Positions 15,149 through 25,400 of a DNA stretch of 51,941 nucleotides are shown here, piece after piece. The translations under genes and the position numbers were made by a program. The DNA is from Gammaproteobacteria bacterium (lineage in GTDB: Bacteria > Pseudomonadota > Gammaproteobacteria > S012-40), in contig WFPC01000015.1 of NCBI GenBank assembly GCA_015487785.1, positions 1 to 51,941 on the forward strand, read 5' to 3'. The notes under the pieces are model-generated. The model did no database searches. It was given only the letters and a program-made list of their open reading frames with translations, and had not been told where the DNA came from. Position 1 is the first letter of the stretch, and each line of letters opens with the position of its first letter.

Positions 15149-17107
15149 TTGAACGAAATGATCAAAAACATCATCCTTTGGGTGGTCATCGCCGTCGTAT
15201 TGATGTCGGTGTTCAACAATTTCACGCCGCGGCATGCGGTTACGCGCCCCCTGGAATACTCCCAGTTCATTCAGGATGTGAAGAACGGCCAGGTTCAGCG
15301 GGTATTGATCGAGGGCCGGGCCATTCGTGGCACCAAGCAGAATGGCGAACAGTTTCACACCTACAGCCCCGGTGATCCGGGCCTGATCGGTGATCTGCTG
15401 GACAACGGCGTGGTGATCGATGTCAAGCCGCCGGAGCAGCAAGGCCTGCTGATGCAGATTTTCATTTCCTGGTTTCCCATGCTGTTGTTGATCGCGGTAT
15501 GGATCTTCTTCATGCGCCAGATGCAGGGTGGATCCAGCGGTCGTGGCGCGATGTCGTTTGGCAAGAGTCGGGCGCGCATGCTGGGCGAAGACCAGGTCAA
15601 GGTCACCTTCAACGACGTGGCCGGGGCCGAAGAGGCCAAGGAAGAAGTGGCAGAGCTGGTGGAATTCCTCAGCGATCCCAGCAAGTTCCAGAAACTGGGT
15701 GGCAAGATTCCCCGGGGCGTGTTGCTGGTGGGGCCGCCAGGTACCGGCAAGACCTTGCTGGCCAAGGCCATCGCCGGTGAGGCCAAGGTGCCCTTTTTCA
15801 CCATTTCCGGTTCCGATTTCGTGGAGATGTTCGTGGGTGTGGGCGCCTCGCGGGTGCGTGACATGTTCGACCAGGCCAAGAAGCATGCACCGTGTATCAT
15901 TTTCATCGACGAGATCGACGCCGTGGGTCGTCATCGTGGCGCTGGTCTGGGCGGCGGTCACGACGAACGCGAGCAGACCCTAAACCAATTACTGGTGGAG
16001 ATGGACGGTTTCGAGGGCAACGAGGGCGTTATCGTTATTGCTGCCACCAACCGCCCCGATGTGCTCGATCCGGCCCTGCTGCGTCCGGGGCGTTTCGACC
16101 GGCAGGTTACCGTGCCGCTGCCGGATGTGCGAGGTCGTGAACAGATCCTGCGCGTACACATGCGCAAAGTGCCTCTGGCCGACGATGTGAAGCCCAAGGT
16201 CATCGCCCGTGGCACACCGGGTTTCTCCGGTGCCGACCTGGCCAACCTGGTCAACGAGGCGGCTCTGTTCGCCGCGCGTCAGAACAAGCGTCTGGTGGGC
16301 ATGGAGGAATTCGAAAAAGCCAAGGACAAGATCATGATGGGCGCGGAGCGGCGCTCCATGGTGATGAGCGAGGACGAGAAGAAACTCACCGCCTATCACG
16401 AGGCGGGACATGCCATCGTGGGGCTCAAGGTGCCCGAGCACGACCCAGTGTACAAGGTGAGCATCATACCCCGTGGGCGCGCCCTGGGAGTGACCATGTT
16501 CCTGCCGGAGGAGGATCGCTACAGTTACAGCAAGCGCAAGCTGGAGAGCAATATCTCCAGCCTGTTCGGTGGACGCATCGCGGAAGAGCTGATCTTTGGC
16601 CCTGAACGGGTGACCACCGGTGCCTCCAATGATATCCAGCGCACTACCGAAATCGCCCGCAACATGGTGACCAAGTGGGGCTTGTCGGAACGCCTCGGTC
16701 CCTTGACCTATGCCGAGGAAGAAGGCGAGGTGTTTCTCGGGCGCTCGGTGACCCAGCACAAGAATGTGTCCGATGAGACGGCCCATGCCATCGACGAGGA
16801 AGTGCGGCAGATCATCGATCGCAACTATGAACGGGCGAAGAAGATCCTTACCGATAATCTCGACAAGCTGCATGCCATGGCCGAGGCCCTGATGAAATAT
16901 GAAACCATCGATCGGGGACAGATCGATCGCATCATGGAAGGCAAGCCGCCAGGCCCGCCCAGCGACTGGGACGAGGACGATCTCACAGTCAACAAGGAAG
17001 GGGCGGGCGAGGAAGAAAAGCAGCCCAAAGCCAAGAGTGACGAAGATGCCGACAAAAAGACGCCCGGCGATGGTGAAATAGGCGGTAGTCCGGTCAACCA
17101 GTCCTGA
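15149..17107 (+). CDS. ftsH: ATP-dependent zinc metalloprotease FtsH
   Basis: FtsH is the essential membrane-bound AAA+ protease that degrades LpxC, sigma32 and misfolded membrane proteins. The 652-residue protein has an N-terminal helix, a periplasmic part, a second helix (about 110-125), Walker A GPPGTGKT near residue 195, Walker [12 protein letters not shown], the SRH region and the zinc site HEAGH near 417. TTG at 15149 is chosen because AAAGGGG stands 8 nt before it and MNEMIKN is a common start in relatives. ATG 15158 is the alternative. The C-terminal tail is acidic and low-complexity. Confidence 0.96.
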   Translation: MNEMIKNIILWVVIAVVLMSVFNNFTPRHAVTRPLEYSQFIQDVKNGQVQRVLIEGRAIRGTKQNGEQFHTYSPGDPGLIGDLLDNGVVIDVKPPEQQGLLMQIFISWFPMLLLIAVWIFFMRQMQGGSSGRGAMSFGKSRARMLGEDQVKVTFNDVAGAEEAKEEVAELVEFLSDPSKFQKLGGKIPRGVLLVGPPGTGKTLLAKAIAGEAKVPFFTISGSDFVEMFVGVGASRVRDMFDQAKKHAPCIIFIDEIDAVGRHRGAGLGGGHDEREQTLNQLLVEMDGFEGNEGVIVIAATNRPDVLDPALLRPGRFDRQVTVPLPDVRGREQILRVHMRKVPLADDVKPKVIARGTPGFSGADLANLVNEAALFAARQNKRLVGMEEFEKAKDKIMMGAERRSMVMSEDEKKLTAYHEAGHAIVGLKVPEHDPVYKVSIIPRGRALGVTMFLPEEDRYSYSKRKLESNISSLFGGRIAEELIFGPERVTTGASNDIQRTTEIARNMVTKWGLSERLGPLTYAEEEGEVFLGRSVTQHKNVSDETAHAIDEEVRQIIDRNYERAKKILTDNLDKLHAMAEALMKYETIDRGQIDRIMEGKPPGPPSDWDEDDLTVNKEGAGEEEKQPKAKSDEDADKKTPGDGEIGGSPVNQS

Positions 17108-17115
17108 GTGGTGGT

Positions 17116-17961
17116 ATGGGGCAAGCACAGTGCTGCACCATTGCCGCGGTGACGCTGGACCGGCCCAGGGTGATGGGCATACTCAATGTTACCCCCGACT
17201 CCTTCTCGGACGGGGGTAAGTTTTTTTCTCCTCCCCGTGCCTTGGATCGGGCGGCCGCCATGATCGGGGAGGGGGCCGACATCATCGATATCGGTGGAGA
17301 GTCCACCCGTCCCGGTGCCAGGGAGGTAAGCGAGAGCGAGGAACTGGAGCGGGTGGTGCCGGTGATCGAGGCCATCCGTGGGCGTTTCGACGTGGCCATT
17401 TCGGTGGATACCAGCAAGCCCACTGTGATGCGGGCGGCGGTGGCTGCCGGTGCCAATCTCATCAATGACGTACGCGCCTTGCGGGCACCGGGGGCGTTGC
17501 AGGCAGCCAACGAACTCGGCGTCCCGGTGTGCCTCATGCACATGCAGGGTGAGCCGCGCACCATGCAACGGCATCCTCATTACGAAGACGTGGTGGCGGA
17601 GGTGATCGCTTTTCTGCGCGAGCGGGTGGATGCCTGCCTGCAGGCAGGCATTCCCGTCGAACATATTGTACTGGACCCTGGCTTCGGTTTTGGCAAGACC
17701 CTGGAACACAATCTTCAGCTTCTGGCCGCGCTGGACCAGTTGGTGGAGCTGGGTTTTCCCGTGCTGGCGGGTTTGTCGCGCAAATCCATGCTGGGCGCCC
17801 TGCTGGGACTGGAGGTGGAGCAACGGCTGCCCGGCAGCCTGGTGCTGGCAACCATTGCTCTGATGAAGGGGGCGCGGATCATTCGCGTGCACGATGTGCG
17901 GGAAAGCCGGCAGGCGGCTGATATCTGTGATGCATTACAGCGAGTGACACATAAGGAGTAG
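17116..17961 (+). CDS. folP: Dihydropteroate synthase FolP
   Basis: FolP condenses p-aminobenzoate with 6-hydroxymethyl-dihydropterin diphosphate in folate synthesis and is the sulfonamide target. The 281-residue TIM barrel has the family signatures [58 protein letters not shown] and VLAGLSRKS. The start is 8 nt after ftsH, and glmM begins 2 nt after its stop. ftsH-folP-glmM is the usual gammaproteobacterial order. Confidence 0.95.
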   Translation: MGQAQCCTIAAVTLDRPRVMGILNVTPDSFSDGGKFFSPPRALDRAAAMIGEGADIIDIGGESTRPGAREVSESEELERVVPVIEAIRGRFDVAISVDTSKPTVMRAAVAAGANLINDVRALRAPGALQAANELGVPVCLMHMQGEPRTMQRHPHYEDVVAEVIAFLRERVDACLQAGIPVEHIVLDPGFGFGKTLEHNLQLLAALDQLVELGFPVLAGLSRKSMLGALLGLEVEQRLPGSLVLATIALMKGARIIRVHDVRESRQAADICDALQRVTHKE

Positions 17962-17963
17962 CC

Positions 17964-19304
17964 GTGACGCGGAAATACTTTGGAACCGACGGTGTGCGGG
18001 GGCGCGTGGGTGACGAGGTCATCAATCCCCAATTCATCATGAAGCTGGGTTGGGCTGCCGGGCGGGTGCTGGCCCGGGAAGGGCGACGCAAGGTGGTCAT
18101 CGGCAAGGATACCCGTATCTCCGGCTACATGTTCGAATCCGCCCTGCAAGCAGGTTTGTCGGCTGCCGGCATCAATATCAGCCTGCTGGGGCCCATGCCC
18201 ACGCCGGCCATTGCCTACCTGACCCGCACCCTGCATGCCGCCGCGGGTATCGTCATCAGTGCTTCGCACAACCCCTATTATGACAATGGAATCAAATTTT
18301 TCTCCGCCGATGGAACCAAGCTGCCCGACGATATGGAGCACGCCATAGAGCGCGAACTGGACAAGCCCATGAGCGTGGTGGATTCCGCCGAGCTGGGCAA
18401 GGCGTCACGGGTGATCGATGCCCGCGGCCGCTATATCGAGTTTTGCAAGAGCACCATTCCCTCGGTGATGGAATTCCGTGACCTGAAGGTCGTGGTGGAT
18501 TGCTCCCATGGTGCCACCTACCACGTAGCGCCCAGCGTGTTCAAGGAGTTGGGCGCCGAGGTCATCGCCATAGGTGTGAGTCCCGATGGCCTGAACATCA
18601 ACGAAAAATGTGGTTCCACCTCGCCCAAGTTGTTGCAGGAAAAGGTACTTCAACACGAGGCCGACGTGGGTATTGCCTTCGATGGCGATGGTGACCGGGT
18701 CATCATGGTGGACAATAGGGGGGAAGTGGTGGACGGTGACGAATTGCTGTTCATCATCGCCCAATCACGCCAGGCCCATGGTGCCCTGAGCGGCGGTGTG
18801 GTGGGTACGCTCATGAGTAACCTGGGGCTGGAACAGGCCCTGGCCGAACATGACATTCCCTTCGTGCGTGCCAAGGTGGGGGATCGCTATGTATTGGAAA
18901 CCCTGCGTGAACGAGGCTGGATGTTGGGCGGAGAATCCTCCGGGCATTTGATTTGTCTCGATCGCACCAGCACCGGCGATGGTGTGGTCGCCGCCCTGCA
19001 GGTACTGGCCGCCATGATGGATTCCGGCCGCGGATTGCACGAATTGAAATCGGGCATGCGCAAATATCCGCAGGTTTTGCGCAATGTACGCCTGCCGCGC
19101 AAGATGGATATCCAGGGTATTCCTGCCATCGAGCAGGCGGTGAAAAAGGTGGAGCAAACTCTGGGTGACAAGGGGCGGGTCTTGTTGCGGCCTTCGGGAA
19201 CCGAGCCGCTGGTGCGCGTCATGGTGGAGGGTGCCGATCCCGTAATGGTGGATCGGCTGGCGCGGGAACTGGCCGATGAAGTGGAACAGGTCCTGGCTGC
19301 TTGA
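17964..19304 (+). CDS. glmM: Phosphoglucosamine mutase GlmM
   Basis: GlmM interconverts glucosamine-6- and glucosamine-1-phosphate on the route to UDP-GlcNAc for peptidoglycan and lipopolysaccharide. The 446-residue protein shows [13 protein letters not shown], the phosphoserine loop SASHNP with Ser101 as the phosphorylated residue, the metal-binding DGDGDR, GEQSGH-like GGESSGH, and the phosphate-binding [14 protein letters not shown]. It starts with GTG behind AAGGAG. Confidence 0.96.
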   Translation: MTRKYFGTDGVRGRVGDEVINPQFIMKLGWAAGRVLAREGRRKVVIGKDTRISGYMFESALQAGLSAAGINISLLGPMPTPAIAYLTRTLHAAAGIVISASHNPYYDNGIKFFSADGTKLPDDMEHAIERELDKPMSVVDSAELGKASRVIDARGRYIEFCKSTIPSVMEFRDLKVVVDCSHGATYHVAPSVFKELGAEVIAIGVSPDGLNINEKCGSTSPKLLQEKVLQHEADVGIAFDGDGDRVIMVDNRGEVVDGDELLFIIAQSRQAHGALSGGVVGTLMSNLGLEQALAEHDIPFVRAKVGDRYVLETLRERGWMLGGESSGHLICLDRTSTGDGVVAALQVLAAMMDSGRGLHELKSGMRKYPQVLRNVRLPRKMDIQGIPAIEQAVKKVEQTLGDKGRVLLRPSGTEPLVRVMVEGADPVMVDRLARELADEVEQVLAA

Positions 19305-19377
19305 TCCGTGGGGAAGTTGATTTTTCACCCTCTACTCGGTAAGCTTGCCTGCTTTCGTATTCTGGGAGAGAACATCT

Positions 19378-20130
19378 ATGCGTACACCGCTGGTTGCCGG
19401 GAATTGGAAAATGAACGGTTCCCTGGCCGAGAACGAATCACTGCTGACCGCGCTTCTGGACGGGCTCGACCGGGTGGGGAAGGCGGAGATCGCGGTTTGT
19501 GTGCCCTATGTATATATCCCGCAAGTTGCCCAGATGCTCAAGGGCAGCCGGGTGGCCTGGGGAGCGCAGGATGTGGCCAAGGAAGAACAGGGGGCTTTCA
19601 CCGGCGAGGTTTCGGCCAGCATGTTGCGTGACTTTCAGTGCACGTACGCCATCGTGGGCCATTCCGAGCGTCGCTCCCTGTATGGCGAGAGTGATGAGCT
19701 GGTGGCCCTGAAGTTTGCTGCAGCCATTGAAAAGGGTCTTGTCCCCATATTGTGTGTGGGAGAGCTTTTGGAGGAACGCGAGCGTGGCACCACCGAGGCG
19801 GTGGTGGAGCGTCAGCTCAAGGCCGTGGTGGAGCATTGCGGTATCGATAGCTTTGCCGCGGCGGTGATCGCCTACGAGCCCGTGTGGGCCATTGGCACCG
19901 GAAAGACCGCCACACCCCGGCAGGCCCAGGACGTGCATGCCTTTATTCGGGGTTGGTTGGCTGAGCAGAGCGAGACCGTGGCCAGCGAGATTCGCATACT
20001 CTATGGTGGCAGTGTCAAGGCCGCCAATGCCGCGGAATTGTTTGTCCAGGACGATATCGACGGTGGCTTGATCGGTGGGGCATCCCTGAATGCCGAGGAA
20101 TTTCTGAAAATCTGTGAGGCTGCGGGTTAG
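19378..20130 (+). CDS. tpiA: Triosephosphate isomerase TpiA
   Basis: TpiA interconverts dihydroxyacetone phosphate and glyceraldehyde 3-phosphate. The 250-residue protein contains the substrate lysine in GNWKMNG (Lys11), the catalytic His95 in VGHSERR and Glu167 in [11 protein letters not shown]. The phosphate loop GGSVKAAN and the final GGLIGGASL are present. ATG 19378 follows GGGAGAG and gives the standard [11 protein letters not shown] start. Longer in-frame readings back to 19345 lack support. A weak promoter-like pair (TTGATT 19317-19322, TAAGCT 19340-19345) lies in the 73-nt gap after glmM. Confidence 0.96.
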   Translation: MRTPLVAGNWKMNGSLAENESLLTALLDGLDRVGKAEIAVCVPYVYIPQVAQMLKGSRVAWGAQDVAKEEQGAFTGEVSASMLRDFQCTYAIVGHSERRSLYGESDELVALKFAAAIEKGLVPILCVGELLEERERGTTEAVVERQLKAVVEHCGIDSFAAAVIAYEPVWAIGTGKTATPRQAQDVHAFIRGWLAEQSETVASEIRILYGGSVKAANAAELFVQDDIDGGLIGGASLNAEEFLKICEAAG

Positions 20131-20132
20131 GC

Positions 20133-20489
20133 ATGGACACGATACTCTTGTTGGTACACATTTTCGTGGCGGTGGCCCTGATCGCTCTGGTGCTGGTGCA
20201 GCAGGGCAAGGGTGCCGATATGGGGGCGGCCTTTGGCAGTGGCGCTTCGCAGACGGTATTCGGTGCCCGCGGTTCCGGCAACTTCCTGACGCGAACCACG
20301 GCTATCCTGGCAACCATTTTTTTCATCACCAGTCTGGTGCTGGCCTATTTTTCCGGCCAGGCGAACAAGCCCAGCAGCGTGGTTGATGTACTCGAACAAC
20401 CCGCCGAGAGTGTACCAGCACAACAGCCCGCCCTCGAGGATGTGCCGCTGGTGCCGGAAAACGAGCCTGCGGACCTCCCGCCCGAGTAA
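20133..20489 (+). CDS. secG: Protein-export membrane protein SecG
   Basis: SecG is the small subunit of the SecYEG translocon in the inner membrane. The 118-residue product has two helices (about 3-22 and 50-70), the family linker [30 protein letters not shown], here given as its two halves ([13 protein letters not shown] and [19 protein letters not shown]), and a Pro- and Glu-rich tail. It begins 2 nt after tpiA and is followed by tRNA-Leu, a common gammaproteobacterial arrangement. Confidence 0.95.
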   Translation: MDTILLLVHIFVAVALIALVLVQQGKGADMGAAFGSGASQTVFGARGSGNFLTRTTAILATIFFITSLVLAYFSGQANKPSSVVDVLEQPAESVPAQQPALEDVPLVPENEPADLPPE

Positions 20490-20499
20490 ACGAAATATT

Positions 20500-20584
20500 G
20501 CCGATGTGGTGGAATTGGTAGACACGCCGTCTTGAGGGGGCGGTGGCGAAAGCCGTGCCGGTTCGACTCCGGCCATCGGCACCA
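20500..20584 (+). tRNA. tRNA-Leu (anticodon GAG)
   Basis: Acceptor GCCGATG (20500-20506) pairs with CATCGGC (20574-20580). The anticodon stem is CCGTC/GGCGG with loop TTGAGGG, so the anticodon is GAG. The long class II variable arm contains GGC-GAAA-GCC, and the T-arm is GCCGG-TTCGACT-CCGGC. Discriminator A and an encoded CCA end the gene. Six T follow directly. It lies 10 nt after secG and is probably processed from that transcript. Confidence 0.97.
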
Positions 20585-20670
20585 TTTTTTGATCGAAAAA
20601 AATTCCCAAGCAAAAAGTTCTATTTTTGCAACTCTCTGAAAATAAAGAAAATAGACACCAAGGCCTCGGC

Positions 20671-20700
20671 TTGACAGTGCGTTCCTGTCTAGCCTAGACT
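20671..20700 (+). promoter_or_regulatory. Candidate sigma70 promoter of the nuo operon
   Basis: A consensus TTGACA (20671-20676), an 18-nt spacer and TAGACT (20695-20700). It lies in the 214-nt gap between tRNA-Leu and nuoA and would start a leader of about 90 nt. The AT-rich stretch 20585-20670 contains a small CAAAAA/TTTTTG hairpin but no gene. Confidence 0.6.
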
Positions 20701-20798
20701 GGTTGCTTTCGTCGCCAGGGCGAGAAATATAAAACCTGGGTTACAAGTACAAATTGCAATAACCGGGCCGGGGAAGGAACCGGTGCATTGGGGGGAAT

Positions 20799-21155
20799 GT
20801 GTTAGAGAACTATCTGCCTATTCTGGTGTTCATCGTGCTGGGTATCGCCTTTGGTGCTGCGCCCGTGGCCATCAGCATGATGATGGGGCCCAGCAGGCCG
20901 GACGCGGAGAAGTTGTCGCCCTATGAGTGCGGTTTCGAGGCTTTCGAAGATTCCCGCATGAAATTCGATGTGCGCTTCTATCTCGTCGCCATCCTGTTCA
21001 TCATCTTCGACCTGGAAATCGCCTTTCTGTTCCCCTGGGCCGTGGTGCTCGAGGATATCGGCTGGTTCGGTTTCGTCGCCATGATGGTTTTTCTGCTCGT
21101 GCTGGTCATTGGTTTCATCTACGAATGGAAGAAAGGAGCGCTGGAGTGGGAATAG
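20799..21155 (+). CDS. nuoA: NADH-quinone oxidoreductase subunit A
   Basis: NuoA is a three-helix subunit of the complex I membrane arm, near the quinone site. The 118-residue product shows [25 protein letters not shown], here with the key parts PYECGFE and [20 protein letters not shown]. Helices are about 5-28, 62-82 and 90-112. It starts with GTG behind GGGGGAA. nuoB overlaps its end by 10 nt. First gene of a complete fourteen-gene operon. Confidence 0.95.
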   Translation: MLENYLPILVFIVLGIAFGAAPVAISMMMGPSRPDAEKLSPYECGFEAFEDSRMKFDVRFYLVAILFIIFDLEIAFLFPWAVVLEDIGWFGFVAMMVFLLVLVIGFIYEWKKGALEWE

Positions 21156-21625
21156 AGGGCGTTCTGGAAAAAGGCTTCGTCACCACATCTGCCGACAAGC
21201 TGATCAACTGGGCGCGTACCGGTTCGTTGTGGCCGATGACCTTCGGTCTGGCCTGTTGCGCGGTAGAGATGATGCACGCGGGGGCTTCCCGCTATGACCT
21301 GGATCGTTTCGGTGTCATCTTTCGCCCCAGTCCCCGCCAGTCCGATGTGATGGTGGTGGCCGGAACCCTGGTCAACAAGATGGCTCCGGCCCTGCGCAAG
21401 GTCTATGACCAGATGTCTGAGCCGCGCTGGGTCATCTCCATGGGTTCCTGTGCCAATGGCGGTGGCTATTATCACTATTCCTATTCGGTCGTTCGGGGCT
21501 GTGACCGGGTAGTTCCCGTCGATATCTATGTGCCCGGCTGTCCGCCCACTGCGGAAGCCTTGCTCTACGGCATCATCCAACTGCAGAACAAGATCAAGCG
21601 GACCAACACCATCGCCCGCACCTGA
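21146..21625 (+). CDS. nuoB: NADH-quinone oxidoreductase subunit B
   Basis: NuoB carries cluster N2, the terminal [4Fe-4S] centre that reduces quinone. The 159-residue protein has the tandem cysteines in GLACCAVEM (Cys37, Cys38), Cys102 in MGSCANGGG and Cys132 in VPGCPPTAE, the full set of ligands. The GTG start at 21146 follows AAGGAG and lies inside nuoA, which indicates translational coupling. Confidence 0.96.
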   Translation: MGIEGVLEKGFVTTSADKLINWARTGSLWPMTFGLACCAVEMMHAGASRYDLDRFGVIFRPSPRQSDVMVVAGTLVNKMAPALRKVYDQMSEPRWVISMGSCANGGGYYHYSYSVVRGCDRVVPVDIYVPGCPPTAEALLYGIIQLQNKIKRTNTIART

Positions 21626-21643
21626 TCGGGCAGCCTTGCTGTG

Positions 21644-22327
21644 ATGACTATGGATAACTTGCTAGAAAATCTCAAACAACGTTTTGCCGCCCAGCTCGAC
21701 AGTTGCCTGCTGTCGCCGCAGGGGGAAATCACCATCGAAGTGCCCAAGCAGCACCTGCGCGAAGTCTGCCTGGCGTTGCGTGACGAGCAGGTCTTCCGCT
21801 TCGAACAACTGGTGGATCTCTGCGGGGTGGACTATCTGGCCTATGGCTCGGTTGAATGGGAAACCGTTTCGGCCACCGAGGAGGGTTTCAGTCGCGGTCG
21901 GGTCAAGGACCAGGATCCCCGTCATCGCTGGACCAAGCCTCGCTTTGCAGTGGTCTATCATCTCAATTCCTTCAGCAACAATCAGCGCCTGCGTGTCAGG
22001 GTGTTCTGCTCTGAAGACGATTTGATCGTCGACTCGGTGGTGGATATATGGAACTGTGCCAACTGGTATGAGCGTGAGGCTTTCGATCTGTTTGGCATCG
22101 TTTTCGAAGGGCATCCGGATCTGCGCCGGATCCTCACCGACTATGGTTTTATCGGTCACCCTTTTCGCAAGGACTTCCCCATGATCGGTCAAGTGGAGTT
22201 GCGTTACGATGCCGACAAGGCGCGGGTTGTGTACGAGCCGGTGAGTATCGAGGAACGCGTGCTCGTGCCCAAGGTGATACGCGACGACCATCGCTATGCC
22301 GATGAAGAACACTCGGGAGACGCGTAA
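21644..22327 (+). CDS. nuoC: NADH-quinone oxidoreductase subunit C
   Basis: NuoC is a peripheral-arm subunit (30-kDa type). The 227-residue product shows [22 protein letters not shown], the signature [19 protein letters not shown], and [23 protein letters not shown]. It is separate from NuoD, unlike the fused NuoCD of E. coli. ATG 21644 is chosen. GTG 21641 and ATG 21650 are equally in frame, and no clear Shine-Dalgarno decides. The stop abuts the nuoD start. Confidence 0.93.
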   Translation: MTMDNLLENLKQRFAAQLDSCLLSPQGEITIEVPKQHLREVCLALRDEQVFRFEQLVDLCGVDYLAYGSVEWETVSATEEGFSRGRVKDQDPRHRWTKPRFAVVYHLNSFSNNQRLRVRVFCSEDDLIVDSVVDIWNCANWYEREAFDLFGIVFEGHPDLRRILTDYGFIGHPFRKDFPMIGQVELRYDADKARVVYEPVSIEERVLVPKVIRDDHRYADEEHSGDA

Positions 22328-23581
22328 GTGGCAGAGATCAAGAACTACACCCTGAACTTCGGCCCTCAGCATCCCTCGGCGCATGGTGTGCTGCGGCTGG
22401 TGCTGGAGATGGATGGCGAGGTAATCGAGCGTGCCGACCCCCATATTGGCCTGTTGCACCGTGCCACCGAGAAACTAGCTGAAACCAAACCCTACAACCA
22501 GAGTATCGGTTACATGGACCGTCTGGACTATGTATCCATGATGTGCAACGAGCACGGGTATGTGCTGGCGCTGGAAAAACTGTTGGGCATCGAGCCACCT
22601 TTGCGAGCACAGTATATCCGGGTGATGTTCGACGAAATCACGCGCTTGCTCAATCACCTCATGTGGTTGGGGGCCCATGCGCTGGATATTGGTGCCATGA
22701 CGGTGTTTCTGTATTGTTTTCGCGAGCGCGAGGACTTGATGGATTGTTATGAAGCCGTCTCCGGCGCGCGCATGCATGCTGGCTACTATCGCCCCGGCGG
22801 TGTCTATCGCGATCTTCCCGAGCGCATGCCCCAATACAAGCCCTCGAAATGGCACAATGAAAAGGAAGTGGCACGGCTCAATGAAAATCGCCAGGGGTCC
22901 TTGCTGGATTTCCTGGAGGACTTCACCAATCGCTTTCCTGGGTATGTGGACGAATACGAGACTCTGCTCACCGACAATCGGATCTGGAAGCAGCGCACGG
23001 TGGATATCGCCATCGTACCACCGGAGCGGGCCATGCAACTGGGATTCACCGGCCCCATGTTGCGCGGCTCCGGCGTGGAGTGGGATCTGCGAAAGAAACA
23101 ACCCTATGAGGTCTACGATCGTCTGGATTTCGATATTCCCGTGGGGCGCAAGGGGGATACCTATGACCGCTACCTGGTGCGAGTAGAGGAAATGCGCCAG
23201 TCCAACCGCATCATCAAGCAATGCATCGACTGGCTGCGCAAGAACCCTGGTCCGGTGATGATCGAGGATCACAAGATCACGCCGCCCAAACGTGAGGAAA
23301 TGAAGGCGAACATGGAGTCGCTGATTCATCACTTCAAACTCTTCACCGAGGGGTATACCTTGCCCGAAGGGGAAGCCTATGCCGCCGTCGAGCATCCCAA
23401 GGGTGAATTCGGGGTGTATCTGATTTCCGACGGCGCCAACAAGCCCTATCGCCTGAAGATTCGGGCGCCGGGCTATCCGCACCTGGCGGCCACCGATGAG
23501 ATGACCCGCGGTCACATGCTGGCCGACGTGGTCGCGATCATAGGCACACAAGATATCGTTTTTGGGGAAATAGATCGCTGA
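22328..23581 (+). CDS. nuoD: NADH-quinone oxidoreductase subunit D
   Basis: NuoD (49-kDa type) forms the quinone-binding cavity with NuoB. The 417-residue protein contains [17 protein letters not shown], the [12 protein letters not shown] motif, [20 protein letters not shown] and the C-terminal [11 protein letters not shown] and DIVFGEIDR. The GTG start directly follows the nuoC stop. The last base of its stop is the first base of the nuoE ATG. Confidence 0.96.
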   Translation: MAEIKNYTLNFGPQHPSAHGVLRLVLEMDGEVIERADPHIGLLHRATEKLAETKPYNQSIGYMDRLDYVSMMCNEHGYVLALEKLLGIEPPLRAQYIRVMFDEITRLLNHLMWLGAHALDIGAMTVFLYCFREREDLMDCYEAVSGARMHAGYYRPGGVYRDLPERMPQYKPSKWHNEKEVARLNENRQGSLLDFLEDFTNRFPGYVDEYETLLTDNRIWKQRTVDIAIVPPERAMQLGFTGPMLRGSGVEWDLRKKQPYEVYDRLDFDIPVGRKGDTYDRYLVRVEEMRQSNRIIKQCIDWLRKNPGPVMIEDHKITPPKREEMKANMESLIHHFKLFTEGYTLPEGEAYAAVEHPKGEFGVYLISDGANKPYRLKIRAPGYPHLAATDEMTRGHMLADVVAIIGTQDIVFGEIDR

Positions 23582-24075
23582 TGGCCGAGAGCAAACTACA
23601 CCTGATTGATGAGGAATCGAAAGCCGAAATCGATCAATGGATTCGCAAATATCCGCAGGATCAGAAACAGTCGGCGGTCATGGCGGCCTTGCGCATCATG
23701 CAGGATGCCAATGGCGGCTGGCTCACTGAAGATCTGATGGACGCGGTGGCCGAGTATCTGGAAATGCCCAAGGTATCCGTGTACGAGGTGGCCACCTTCT
23801 ATTCCATGTATGAACTCAAGCCGGTGGGTCGGCACAAGATCTGTGTCTGCACCAATGTCTCCTGCATGTTGTGTGGTAGCGACAGGATCGTGGAGCACCT
23901 CAAGGGCAGGCTGGGTATCGATTTCGGTGAAATCACCGAAGACGGGCGTTTCTCACTCAAGGAAGTCGAATGCCTCGGGGCCTGTGGCGGTGCGCCCATG
24001 ATGCAGATCGGGCGGCAATATTACGAAAACCTCACCCCTGAAAAAGTGGATGAGATACTGGACGCACTGGATTAA
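23581..24075 (+). CDS. nuoE: NADH-quinone oxidoreductase subunit E
   Basis: NuoE (24-kDa type) carries the [2Fe-2S] cluster N1a next to NuoF. The 164-residue thioredoxin-like protein has the ligands in CTNVSCMLCG and ECLGACGGAPM. The N-terminal helical bundle includes KYPQDQKQSAVMAALRIMQ. Its ATG overlaps the nuoD stop (TGATG). Confidence 0.95.
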   Translation: MAESKLHLIDEESKAEIDQWIRKYPQDQKQSAVMAALRIMQDANGGWLTEDLMDAVAEYLEMPKVSVYEVATFYSMYELKPVGRHKICVCTNVSCMLCGSDRIVEHLKGRLGIDFGEITEDGRFSLKEVECLGACGGAPMMQIGRQYYENLTPEKVDEILDALD

Positions 24076-24099
24076 ACCGAACGAAAGAACGAGTCCTTT

Positions 24100-25365
24100 A
24101 TGGCTAACGAGGTTTGCTACAACTCCATTCACGAAGACAAGTCCTGGACGCTGGATGTCTACAAGAAGTACGGCGGTTACCAGGCCTGGCGCAAGATCCT
24201 CAAGGAGAAAACGTCTCCCGAGGACATCATCAGTGAAGTGAAAACTTCGGTGATCCGTGGCCGGGGTGGGGCGGGGTTTCCCACCGGGCTCAAATGGAGT
24301 TTCATGCCACGCAATGCGCCAGGGCAGAAATACATCGTATGCAATTCGGACGAGGGCGAGCCGGGCACCTTCAAGGATCGCGACATCTTGCGCTACAACC
24401 CCCATGCCCTGATCGAGGGCATGGCCATCGCGGGTTATACCATTGGCGCCACGCAGGGTTACAACTATATCCGGGGAGAGTTCTGGGAGCCCTATGAACG
24501 CTTCCAGGCGGCGCTGGAAGAGGCGCGTGCCGCCGGTCTGCTGGGCAAGAATATTCTTGGTTCCGGGGTCGATTTCGACATCGAGGTGCATCTCGGTGCC
24601 GGTGCCTATATCTGTGGTGAGGAAACCGCGCTGATCGAATCCATCGAAGGCAAGAAGGGCCAACCCCGTTTCAAGCCGCCATTTCCTGCCAGCTATGGTC
24701 TATATGGGCGCCCCACCACCATCAACAATACCGAGACGCTGGCTTCCATTCCTTCCATCATACGCAATGGCGGGCAATGGTTTCTGGAGCTGGGCAAGCC
24801 CAATAATGGCGGCACCAAGATCTTTTCCGTCTCGGGCCATGTCAACAAGCCTGGAAACTACGAAGTGGGCATGGGTACTCCCTTTGCCGAATTGTTGGAA
24901 ATGGCTGGTGGCATGCGTGATGGCCGCAAGCTCAAGGCCGTGATACCAGGTGGTTCCTCGACACCGGTGGTACCGGGCGATGTCATGATGCAGACCGACA
25001 TGGACTACGATTCCATTGGCAAGGCGGGTTCCATGCTGGGTGCGGGCTCGGTGATCGTGATGGATGAAACTACCTGCATGGTCAAGGTGTTGGCGCGTAT
25101 CTCCCATTTCTATTATGAAGAGTCCTGCGGACAGTGTACCCCTTGTCGCGAGGGGACCGGCTGGCTGGCGCGAGTAATCCATCGTATAGAACACGGCCAG
25201 GGTCGACCGGAGGATCTCGATCTTCTGCTCGATGTGTCGGCCAAGATCGAAGGTCACACCATCTGCGCCCTGGGCGATGCCGCGGCCATGCCGGTGGCCA
25301 GCTTCATCAAACATTTTCGTGATGAGTTTGAATATCACATCGAACATGGCAAGTGCATGGTCTAG
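24100..25365 (+). CDS. nuoF: NADH-quinone oxidoreductase subunit F
   Basis: NuoF (51-kDa type) binds NADH, FMN and [4Fe-4S] cluster N3, the electron entry point. The 421-residue protein has the NADH/FMN glycine-rich stretch [33 protein letters not shown], and the cluster ligands in [12 protein letters not shown] plus the later CALGDAAA. The gap from nuoE is 24 nt and to nuoG 35 nt. Confidence 0.96.
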   Translation: MANEVCYNSIHEDKSWTLDVYKKYGGYQAWRKILKEKTSPEDIISEVKTSVIRGRGGAGFPTGLKWSFMPRNAPGQKYIVCNSDEGEPGTFKDRDILRYNPHALIEGMAIAGYTIGATQGYNYIRGEFWEPYERFQAALEEARAAGLLGKNILGSGVDFDIEVHLGAGAYICGEETALIESIEGKKGQPRFKPPFPASYGLYGRPTTINNTETLASIPSIIRNGGQWFLELGKPNNGGTKIFSVSGHVNKPGNYEVGMGTPFAELLEMAGGMRDGRKLKAVIPGGSSTPVVPGDVMMQTDMDYDSIGKAGSMLGAGSVIVMDETTCMVKVLARISHFYYEESCGQCTPCREGTGWLARVIHRIEHGQGRPEDLDLLLDVSAKIEGHTICALGDAAAMPVASFIKHFRDEFEYHIEHGKCMV

Positions 25366-25400
25366 GGTACCTGCCTGGAGCCGATGACAGGACGAAAACG

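Noticed and set aside
20585-20670. Possible terminator after tRNA-Leu
   Set aside because: There is a T-run and a weak A/T hairpin, but no stable stem directly before the T-run.
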